Shown here one piece after another: positions 20,551 to 26,942 of a stretch of 26,942 bases of DNA. Below the pieces are notes generated by a model, which was given only the letters and a program-made list of their open reading frames with translations, made no database searches and was not told where the DNA came from. The stretch is taken from NCBI GenBank assembly GCA_003482885.1, contig DMXN01000015.1:1-26942 (forward strand), written 5' to 3'. The first letter of the stretch is position 1. Every line of letters starts with the position of its first letter. Position numbers and translations under genes: made by a program. Source of the stretch: Candidatus Moraniibacteriota bacterium. Lineage in GTDB: Bacteria; Patescibacteriota; Minisyncoccia; Moranbacterales; UBA2206.

Positions 20551-22434
20551 TTATTCCCTCTCCCCAAAATACCACTCATAAACCTCTTTTGTCACCGGAA
20601 CGGCGCTAGAGTGGCCTTCGCCTCCGCCTTCTACTAAAACCACCATCGCGATTTTTGGATTATCATACGGCGCGAAAGAAACAAACCAAGCGTGCGTCTT
20701 GTCTTCTTCGCCGAATTCCGCCGTGCCGGTTTTTCCCGCCACTGCCACCGGCAAATCTTTCAACGGCTGCGCCGTGCCAGAGGTGATAGTTTGGCGCATG
20801 CCTTCTCTGATAATTCGCATAACCTCTTTGGAAATAAAGTTCTTGCGAATAATCTCCGGCTGGATATATTCATTCTCTCCGTTGATTCTGCGAATTTGAT
20901 TAACTACTTTGGGAGAATACAATGTTCCGCCATTGGCAAGCGCCGCTGTATAATTCGCCAATTGCAAAGGAGTCGCCAACACAAATCCTTGACCGATAGC
21001 GCAATGATAACTGTCGCCGATATACCATTTTTCTTTTTTATAATTCAACTTCCATTCCTCGCTGGGAATAAAACCTTTTAATTCGCCGGGCAAATCGACT
21101 CCCGTCGCTTCTCCGAATCCAAAAAGATTTTCGTATTTTTTCATCCGATCCATTCCCAGCCCCGGAATGTTCGCGTAACCTCCGCCAACCGCATAAAAAA
21201 ATACATCGCAACTTTCAGCGATTGCTTTTTTTACATCAATCCCTCCGCCATGCGTTTTCCAATCCCCGAAACTCCAACCGCCAATATGAATCGCCCCTCC
21301 GCAACCGACTGTCGTTTCCTCCAAAATTGTTTTTTCCGAAAGCGCGGCGGCTGCAACAGCCGGTTTTATCGTTGAACCGGGCGGATATTCTCCGCTGGTC
21401 GCACGATTTAACAGCGGAAAGGTCTTATCACTGATTAATTTTTTATAATCTTCGCTATTGATTCCGCCGGCAAATAAATTATTGTCATAGCTCGGCAAAC
21501 TCACTATCGCTAAAATTCCTCCCGTGCTCGGATCGATTGCTACCGCCGCCGCCGTTTTTGTTTTGGTTTTTTCCAATACCGCGGACAAGCTGTCATATAT
21601 TTTTTTTTGCAATCCCTGATCAATATTTAAAACCAAATCATTCCCCGCTTGCGGATTAATTAAGCCTAAATTTTTTTTCACCTCGCCCTTGGAATCAATT
21701 TCAATTTGCTGCGCTCCGTAAATTCCTTTTAATTCTTTTTCATAACTTTTTTCCAAACCGGTTTTCCCGATATAGTCGGTCATTAAATAATTTTTATTTT
21801 TATCCATTTCTTCTTTGGTTATTTTTCCATCATAGCCAATGACCGACGAAAAAATCGCACTGTCTTCATAATTGCGAATGGCGGTTTTTTCGATGGAAAT
21901 TCCCGGCAATTCGATAATTTTTTCCGCTAAAATTAAGGCCTGATCTTGGGAAATATTTTCCTTTAAAAGAATTTGTTCGCTGGATTTTTCGTTTTGGCTC
22001 AAAAATAATATTTCCACATTGCCGGAATTCATATTTAAAATACCGGCGACTTTTTCCGCCAATATTTTTTTGTCCTCCGAACTTTTCGGCAAAAAATTCG
22101 GCATTACCACCGCATCGATACTGGGAGAATTTCTTGCCAAAACACGGCCGAATTTATCTAAAATATTTCCGCGCGGCGCTTTGATTATAATATTTCTGAT
22201 GCGATTTTCCCGAGAAACGGCGACATAATATTTTCCCTCAATGATGTCCAAATAAAAAACTTTCCCCAAAATAAAAAACATCGCCAGCAAAATAAAATAC
22301 CAAACCAGCGACAAACCCTTTCTCTTAAAAGGCGTTTCAATTAGCGCTTTCTCTTTTTCCGTAACCGTCATAATCGCGTCTTCAATCTCAACGCCTTTTT
22401 GTATTCTTCTTTTTTTAAAATATTTATCAAACAT
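20551..22434 (-). CDS. mrdA: Penicillin-binding protein 2 (peptidoglycan transpeptidase)
   Basis: A 627-residue class B PBP that crosslinks peptidoglycan during cell elongation. A cytoplasmic N-terminus, one membrane segment (LVWYFILLAMFFILGKVFYL) and the RENRIRNIIIKAPRGNILDKFGRVLA dimerisation motif precede the transpeptidase domain. That domain has the active-site box SGEYPPGSTIK (catalytic Ser in STIK), the second motif SCD in place of SxN (usual for this class), and KTGTAEF. The ATG at 22434 is chosen; a TTG three codons earlier would overlap mreD by 4 bases. It is last in the mreC-mreD-mrdA order found in many rod-shaped bacteria; rodA and mreB are not in the window. Confidence 0.95.
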   Translation of the reverse strand: MFDKYFKKRRIQKGVEIEDAIMTVTEKEKALIETPFKRKGLSLVWYFILLAMFFILGKVFYLDIIEGKYYVAVSRENRIRNIIIKAPRGNILDKFGRVLARNSPSIDAVVMPNFLPKSSEDKKILAEKVAGILNMNSGNVEILFLSQNEKSSEQILLKENISQDQALILAEKIIELPGISIEKTAIRNYEDSAIFSSVIGYDGKITKEEMDKNKNYLMTDYIGKTGLEKSYEKELKGIYGAQQIEIDSKGEVKKNLGLINPQAGNDLVLNIDQGLQKKIYDSLSAVLEKTKTKTAAAVAIDPSTGGILAIVSLPSYDNNLFAGGINSEDYKKLISDKTFPLLNRATSGEYPPGSTIKPAVAAAALSEKTILEETTVGCGGAIHIGGWSFGDWKTHGGGIDVKKAIAESCDVFFYAVGGGYANIPGLGMDRMKKYENLFGFGEATGVDLPGELKGFIPSEEWKLNYKKEKWYIGDSYHCAIGQGFVLATPLQLANYTAALANGGTLYSPKVVNQIRRINGENEYIQPEIIRKNFISKEVMRIIREGMRQTITSGTAQPLKDLPVAVAGKTGTAEFGEEDKTHAWFVSFAPYDNPKIAMVVLVEGGGEGHSSAVPVTKEVYEWYFGERE

Positions 22435-22439
22435 ACATT

Positions 22440-22979
22440 TCAACTCATTTTTTTACGGGCGATCAAACTTAAAAACTTTTCATTTTTTAACAATAGAAAA
22501 TAAACGACCGGAAAAAATAAAATATTCAGAAAAATCTTTTTCAACAAAACAGACAATGTTAAAGAAAAAATCAAATCGATTTGTGGCAAGCTTTTAAAAT
22601 AAACGGCTGTTTGAAACAACCCCGCCAATAATAATTCGTTCGCCAGCGCGCTTAAAATAACCAGAAAAAATAACACAGGCATATGCCAGCCGGACGAAAC
22701 CGTTAAAAATCTTTTGGAAAAAAAGCTGACCAAGAAAGCCGTGGCGGCAAAAGAAAAAACATTCATTCCGACGGGATAAAAAGACGCTAGATCTAAAATA
22801 AATCCCGCCAAAATAATTTTCCCCAGCGCTTTTTCGAAACCCTCACGGCTGACCAAAAAAACAACAAAGAGAAGCAAAATATTCGGTCCGGTTCCCAGAA
22901 AAAAAACATTAGAAAAAACCGCCGACTGTAAAATAACGGCAAAAAATATTATCAAAAAAATTATTACTTTTTGCGGCAT
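22440..22979 (-). CDS. mreD: Rod shape-determining protein MreD
   Basis: A 179-residue integral membrane protein of the elongasome that works with MreC to organise wall synthesis. It is hydrophobic almost throughout, with about five to six membrane segments. It carries the typical early sequence of this family (VFFLGTGPNILLLFVVFLVSREG) and a later LDLASFYPVGMNVFSF loop, which corresponds to the conserved G..QD..S/..G....S region. Similarity of MreD proteins is weak, so the call depends also on position between mreC (2 bases upstream) and mrdA. Confidence 0.88.
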   Translation of the reverse strand: MPQKVIIFLIIFFAVILQSAVFSNVFFLGTGPNILLLFVVFLVSREGFEKALGKIILAGFILDLASFYPVGMNVFSFAATAFLVSFFSKRFLTVSSGWHMPVLFFLVILSALANELLLAGLFQTAVYFKSLPQIDLIFSLTLSVLLKKIFLNILFFPVVYFLLLKNEKFLSLIARKKMS

Positions 22980-22981
22980 AA

Positions 22982-23785
22982 TTATTTAATCGCGAAAACA
23001 ACATCCAGTTTCGAATATTTTACGCGCGGAACAATTATCGCTTCTTGAAAAAGCTTGTCTTGCGATTTTTTTATTTCCTTGATTTTTCCAACCAATAATC
23101 CTCTGGGAATATCGCTTCCCAATCCGGAAGTAACCACGCTATCTCCCTCATTTAAAACATCAGACTGCGTTACCATATCCATTATGATTCCCAACCCGTA
23201 TTCACCCCGCGCGATTCCTTTCGCCCCCGTTTCAATATCCACCGCATTTATGGAACTATTCGAACCGGTGAGCAGATTGATCTTGGAACTGCCGGAATAA
23301 ACTTCGTCCACTTTCCCGACTAAAATTCCATTGGAAACAATTACCGGCATTCCCGACGCGACGCCGTCTTTTTCCCCCTTGTCGAAAATAACCCAGCTTT
23401 CCGAACCTTGCGGATCCTGCCCGATTATAAAACCGCCAATCAAATCAAACTTATCGCGCGGGAGCAAATTAAGCTGCTCCCGCAATATTATATTTTCGCT
23501 TTTTTCCTGTTCCAACCCGGCGATCTTCGCCGCCAAGAAATTATTTTCTTTGGATAATTTGATATTTTCATTTTTCAGTTCTGAAATAAATCCGAAAAAA
23601 TAAATTGTTTCGCCGATTTTTTCGCCGGTTTGATAAAATACTTTTTGAAAAGGCGCGCTAACCGTTAAAAAAAATCCGCGCAATGGATTGAAAAATCCTT
23701 TGGGATTTAAAAAAATCAGCGCCAAACAAACAATCGCTGTCGCGATCAATTTTATTATTCTTGCAGTAAAATATTTTTGAGGCAT
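22982..23785 (-). CDS. mreC: Rod shape-determining protein MreC
   Basis: A 267-residue bitopic protein that scaffolds the elongation complex outside the membrane. A single N-terminal membrane segment (IKLIATAIVCLALIFL) is followed by a coiled coil (about 70-105, ELKNENIKLSKENNFLAAKIAGLEQE) and the beta-rich MreC domain. That domain has GGFIIGQDPQGSESWVIFDKGEKDGV, GMPVIVSNGILVGKV, NLLTGSNSSINAVD and VVTSGLGSDIPRGLLVGKI, all well conserved. The length is normal. It begins the mreC-mreD-mrdA set. Confidence 0.96.
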   Translation of the reverse strand: MPQKYFTARIIKLIATAIVCLALIFLNPKGFFNPLRGFFLTVSAPFQKVFYQTGEKIGETIYFFGFISELKNENIKLSKENNFLAAKIAGLEQEKSENIILREQLNLLPRDKFDLIGGFIIGQDPQGSESWVIFDKGEKDGVASGMPVIVSNGILVGKVDEVYSGSSKINLLTGSNSSINAVDIETGAKGIARGEYGLGIIMDMVTQSDVLNEGDSVVTSGLGSDIPRGLLVGKIKEIKKSQDKLFQEAIIVPRVKYSKLDVVFAIK

Positions 23786-23810
23786 AACTAGAAAATTTTA
23801 AAAAATAATT

Positions 23811-23939
23811 TTATTTATTTGGTTTAAGCAAATGGTTTTCCATTCGCTTTATATATTCTTTAACACAGCTATATTCCATTTGACTAAGAACCACTTGAAT
23901 TGATTTATACGGATTGGCAGGCAAATTTATATCTTTCAT
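23811..23939 (-). CDS. Possible 42-residue small protein after the glycosyltransferase
   Basis: An ATG at 23939 lies two bases after the stop of the glycosyltransferase gene and opens a 42-codon frame ending at 23811. The peptide begins MKDINLPANPYKSIQVVLSQ and ends NHLLKPNK; it is soluble, mildly basic and helix-prone. The tight coupling to the gene before it, and the lack of anything else in the 156-base gap before mreC, are the evidence for a gene. I recognise no family, and chance cannot be excluded for so short a frame. Confidence 0.4.
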   Translation of the reverse strand: MKDINLPANPYKSIQVVLSQMEYSCVKEYIKRMENHLLKPNK

Positions 23940-23941
23940 AT

Positions 23942-25792
23942 TCATGGCACTCTAAAAATCAATATCGTATTTCCAATTTTCTGCGCCAAATTTTCTTTTG
24001 GAAAATTATATTTTTTAATTTCATATTTAGATATAGCAACGGCAACATACGATTCCGAATCCAGTGAAGATCTATTTTTTAAATTAAGCTCATTGTAAGC
24101 ATTTCCGATATACCATCGCAATGGTATATTTCCCTCTATATCAACATATATTTTTTTGATATTATTTTCCTCAATCCATTTTACCAGCTTTTTTGCGTCC
24201 TGTCCCCAATCAAAATTTGAATCAGTCGCTATTTTGTAGCCATTGCTTGTTCCGCCAGCAAAGGAATTATAATAACTTATGTAATTTGGAAACGAAGAAA
24301 AGACCGATAATATTATTACCAAAAAAATTACAGAAAAAATATGGCTAAATCTAATTTTGAATAATTTTTTATCCCAGAATGAATCTATCGCCTTGGCGGT
24401 TAAAACAGTTAATCCTAAAATAATCGGCATTATGTGTCTTAATCCTATTTGCAAATTGGATGAAAGAGTGATAATGGAATAGCAAAAAATAAATACCACC
24501 AATAAAAAAGTTGTCGGATTATCTAAAAATAATTTTATTCTTTGTAATAATTTTCCCTTGAAAAAAATAAACTTTTGGATTACCAATAATAATGCTAATA
24601 AATTTAAAATCAATAATCCAACTGACATTTTTGCAAAATACAAAATTGGAAAATACATTGAGCCTGCTCCTTCTGCTCCGTAAACTTTTCCCATAAAAAA
24701 TATTTGCTGATAAACCACACTCATTCTGGAAAAAACCATCAATACGCCGCTTGCATATTGAGCTAACCCTTTTAAAATTGGATTGCTAAAAATGAAGCCC
24801 GCTAAAATTTCTTTTATTCCAAGAGGCAAACCATCCGGATAATAATGATCAATTTGGGCAACCATATCATCATTATTCATATTGAAAGTATGGAAATAAT
24901 AAAAAATTGAAATGAACAACAAGATAGTCAAAGAAAGAAAGCTGAATCTTAACGCGTATTGAAAAAAAGCTTTCCAACTTTTCTTAATAAAAGCTACATA
25001 AATAATTCCTCCTACAAACATAGCGGGAATTAAAATAGCGGAAGAAAATTTTGACAAAAGAGCCAGCGATAAAAAAAGTGAAGCTACCGAAAAGGAAAAT
25101 TTTGTATTTTTTTCCTCCGCGAAATTTTTTATATACACAGAAAAACTGACAATCGCTAGTATTTGCAATACGGACGACATAAAATCCATTGTAACCAATG
25201 AACCGTTCGCGAGGCTAAATTGCGAAAAAACAATCAAAAATAAACTAATAGTTGCGACTCTATTATTCCAAATTTTTGAAAGAAAAAAATATAGTAAGAA
25301 TAAAAATAAAGCATTAAAAAATATAACCGCTAGCCTTGCCCAAAATGCGATGAGATCTGGATTATTTTGAGGATTGAATAAAAAAACCCTTGCCCAATCC
25401 CATTGAGCATTTCTTATCTCAAGATTTTTTGAGAAAATAAATTCTTTCGGCGGATAATATTCCCACGCATAGCCTTCGAAGATAATGATGTCAGAAGAAA
25501 TATTTGGAAAAACAGGTTTCAAGAATAAAAGCGGCAGAGCGGATAAATCTTTTACCAGTGGCGGATGTTCAACATTTAAAAAATATTTGCCGGTTTTTAA
25601 ATAATAATATCCGCTTGAAATATGAGCCGACTCATCAGTTGTTATCGCGTTTCCGCTATATCGCAAATTTTTCCAATCAAATCCTTCAACCGAAAACAAG
25701 CCCAGCAAAACAAACGAAAGGCAAATAATAATCGCAAGAAAATTATATTTTCTGTTATTCACAAGGGTTCTGATAATCCTTACATTCACCAT
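23942..25792 (-). CDS. GT39/ArnT-like membrane glycosyltransferase (GT-C fold)
   Basis: A 616-residue polytopic protein with about a dozen membrane segments. The first outer loop contains TTDESAHISSGYYYLKTGKYF and NVEHPPLVK, the Asp-Glu and HPPL signature of dolichyl/polyprenyl-phosphate-sugar glycosyltransferases (PMT_2 type). Later come a cluster of membrane helices, QIGLRHIMPI, and the extracytoplasmic tail with ATDSNFDWGQDAKKLVKWIEE, common in this bacterial subgroup. It should transfer a sugar from a polyprenyl-phosphate donor to a lipid or protein at the outer face. The ATG at 25792 overlaps the previous gene by 38 bases; a GTG at 25762 would overlap by only 8 and is a realistic alternative. 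Confidence 0.8.
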   Translation of the reverse strand: MVNVRIIRTLVNNRKYNFLAIIICLSFVLLGLFSVEGFDWKNLRYSGNAITTDESAHISSGYYYLKTGKYFLNVEHPPLVKDLSALPLLFLKPVFPNISSDIIIFEGYAWEYYPPKEFIFSKNLEIRNAQWDWARVFLFNPQNNPDLIAFWARLAVIFFNALFLFLLYFFLSKIWNNRVATISLFLIVFSQFSLANGSLVTMDFMSSVLQILAIVSFSVYIKNFAEEKNTKFSFSVASLFLSLALLSKFSSAILIPAMFVGGIIYVAFIKKSWKAFFQYALRFSFLSLTILLFISIFYYFHTFNMNNDDMVAQIDHYYPDGLPLGIKEILAGFIFSNPILKGLAQYASGVLMVFSRMSVVYQQIFFMGKVYGAEGAGSMYFPILYFAKMSVGLLILNLLALLLVIQKFIFFKGKLLQRIKLFLDNPTTFLLVVFIFCYSIITLSSNLQIGLRHIMPIILGLTVLTAKAIDSFWDKKLFKIRFSHIFSVIFLVIILSVFSSFPNYISYYNSFAGGTSNGYKIATDSNFDWGQDAKKLVKWIEENNIKKIYVDIEGNIPLRWYIGNAYNELNLKNRSSLDSESYVAVAISKYEIKKYNFPKENLAQKIGNTILIFRVP

Positions 25793-26315
25793 CCAAAAGA
25801 TTGCTCTTCTCTATTGTTTCGCTTGCCATAATTCCTTTTATTTTTGTTATTTCTTTTTCAGTTTTGTTTATGCCCTCCTGAAAATATTTCTTTTGATTTT
25901 CGTCCTCAGTTTCTTTTTTATTTTTCTTCCACCCATCAATAAGATCTTGCAATTTTTTTATCATTTCAGTTCGACTTCCTTTCCAAATGCCAGGTCTATC
26001 TATTTGCAATTCACCATTATCTATTTCATAAATCTTGTTTTCGCAATCTTCTTTCTTTTTTTGGCAAAATGATACTTCTTGTTTTTTATTCAAACGGTTC
26101 ATTTCATCATTCTGTTGATTAGCTTCATCTTCTCGTTGTTTTCTTTCTTCCAATTCCATTTTTTGAAATTCTTCTAAACTGGAAATTCTTTTCTGTTGTT
26201 CTGTTATATTATTTTTTATTTTAGCTATTCCATATATGGAAAAAACAACGAACAGCAATGCGGACAATAGAATTATCCCTAGCTTTTTATTTTTTAGAAA
26301 AATCATTTTGTTCAT
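25755..26315 (-). CDS. Membrane-anchored coiled-coil protein of unknown function
   Basis: A 186-residue protein with a short basic N-terminus, one membrane segment (about 12-31, LGIILLSALLFVVFSIYGIA) and a long charged region predicted to be coiled coil (about 33-90 and 115-165). Cys84, Cys91 and two C-terminal cysteines (LDGECKDYQNPCE) would lie outside the membrane. A less charged turn, GELQIDRPGIWKGS, separates the two helical stretches. I recognise no family. It overlaps the start of the glycosyltransferase gene, so the two are probably translated from one mRNA. Confidence 0.55.
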   Translation of the reverse strand: MNKMIFLKNKKLGIILLSALLFVVFSIYGIAKIKNNITEQQKRISSLEEFQKMELEERKQREDEANQQNDEMNRLNKKQEVSFCQKKKEDCENKIYEIDNGELQIDRPGIWKGSRTEMIKKLQDLIDGWKKNKKETEDENQKKYFQEGINKTEKEITKIKGIMASETIEKSNLLDGECKDYQNPCE

Positions 26316-26336
26316 ATTGTTATTAAAATTAAAAAA

Positions 26337-26942
26337 TTAGTTCTGTTTATTAAATTTTAAAAGTTTTTTCACCTCTCGATCGAAGTCGGATTCGAAAAGT
26401 TTATTCTGAATTGGGCGATATTTTTCAAACTCACTTTCAGCAAATGATTTGGCAATTTCCGCCGTAACTTTTCCCGCATTCTGCAAGATATTTTCATTAT
26501 TAAACTTTAAAAAAGTATTTAATTTACCCGCCCAATCCGCCATCGTCATGGGAACGCCTTTTTCCGCTTGATGCTCGGCATAATCAAGATACATCGTAGC
26601 GATTCTGTTCAAAAACTTTATCTCCTTTTCATTCAAATAATTTTTCGCAATCGCAACATCGGATTTCAATATTTTTCCGTTCGGCGATTTCTTCCAAACG
26701 GTCAACCCCATATAATCTTTCTTATGATTTGCGCGACTTACAATCACTTCTGCAGCCGTATGTCCATGTGTTGCAAAATGAAGCTTATTTTGAACAGTTG
26801 CAAAAAATTCTCTTGTAGTTGGAGAATTTAGATTATAATCAATTGCCGTGGCATAAATATCCGTAATTTGCTGATAAAAATTTCTTTCACTTTCGCGAAT
26901 ATCGCGAATTTCAAGAATCAAATCTTTAAAATATTGTTTGCT
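26337..26942 (-). CDS. RhuM-family protein, 5' end outside the window
   Basis: The last roughly 200 codons of a protein that continues past the window edge in the same frame; the TTG at 26921 should not be taken as its start. The segment EIRDIRESERNFYQQITDIYA, followed by REFFATVQNKLHFATHGHTAAEVI, DYMGLTVWK, VAIAKNYLNEKEI and PMTMADWAGKLNTFL, matches the C-terminal half of the RhuM (virulence RhuM) family, whose N-terminal half carries a Fic/DOC- or phage-antirepressor-like region in relatives. The biochemical role is not established. It lies 21 bases before the coiled-coil gene on the same strand. Confidence 0.78.
   Translation of the reverse strand, partial: SKQYFKDLILEIRDIRESERNFYQQITDIYATAIDYNLNSPTTREFFATVQNKLHFATHGHTAAEVIVSRANHKKDYMGLTVWKKSPNGKILKSDVAIAKNYLNEKEIKFLNRIATMYLDYAEHQAEKGVPMTMADWAGKLNTFLKFNNENILQNAGKVTAEIAKSFAESEFEKYRPIQNKLFESDFDREVKKLLKFNKQN

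Noticed and set aside
22435..22443. TTG start for mrdA overlapping mreD by 4 bases
   Set aside because: An ATG three codons later (22434) gives a normal protein and a 5-base gap after the mreD stop.
26900..26921. TTG at 26921 as start of the RhuM-family gene
   Set aside because: The frame stays open to the window edge and the family has a further N-terminal half, so this is a partial gene.

Overview
The window looks like a piece of a low-GC (by eye under 40% G+C) genome from an ultra-small, reduced bacterium of the Candidate Phyla Radiation (Patescibacteria, most likely a Parcubacteria/Moranbacteria-type lineage). This is inferred from gene content and style: lamin-tail-domain (LTD) surface proteins, a str operon that ends at fusA without an adjacent tuf, a bS16 with a long charged tail, few recognisable Shine-Dalgarno sites, a strong extended -10 promoter style (TGTGGTATAAT-like), and gene borders colonised by small inverted-repeat elements. 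No rRNA or marker phylogeny is available here, so the placement is an inference.

Layout. 1-687: short repeats, a minus-strand tRNA-Asn(GTT) with terminator and promoter, and a divergent promoter for an RRM RNA-binding protein whose leader folds over its own ribosome-binding site. 1100-4586: an envelope cluster on the plus strand, made of a CPHC thioredoxin-like lipoprotein, a CPVC membrane protein, an unknown helical protein, Lgt (lipoprotein diacylglyceryl transferase, carrying an in-frame 28-bp palindrome) and a membrane-anchored lysozyme-like protein with four cysteines. 4615-7705: the str operon (rpsL, rpsG, fusA) with a clear TTGACA/TATATT promoter. 7773-11773 (minus): ruvB, a small membrane protein, a PH-domain membrane protein and an LTD/PKD surface protein. 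11781-14204: a mobile-DNA zone with a 142-bp MITE-like element, a complete insertion sequence with 14-bp terminal repeats and a 5-bp target duplication, a small CxxC protein with an unusually strong ribosome-binding site, and a second MITE-like element that reaches the stop codon of the next gene.

14197-18269 (minus): ispG followed 5 bases later by a 1004-residue PilB/GspE-type ATPase that contains two complete ATPase halves in one chain. 18372-18676: a damaged tRNA-Glu-like 5' half with an insertion in its anticodon loop, then an intact tRNA-Glu(TTC). 18824-20467 (minus): rpsP, then rplJ-rplL behind an L10-leader RNA that can alternatively fold into a terminator. 20551-23785 (minus): mreC-mreD-mrdA, the rod-shape/peptidoglycan elongation genes. 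23811-26942 (minus): a RhuM-family protein running off the window edge, a coiled-coil membrane protein, a GT39-like glycosyltransferase and a 42-codon small ORF.

Most of the window is housekeeping (translation, cell wall, recombination). The observations most worth following are the SD-sequestering leader of the RRM gene, the tandem ATPase fusion, the interrupted tRNA-Glu-like sequence, the L10-leader attenuator, the thiol-redox/envelope cluster, and the repeated use of palindromic elements as coding sequence or gene ends (lgt, ruvB, the tandem ATPase gene).
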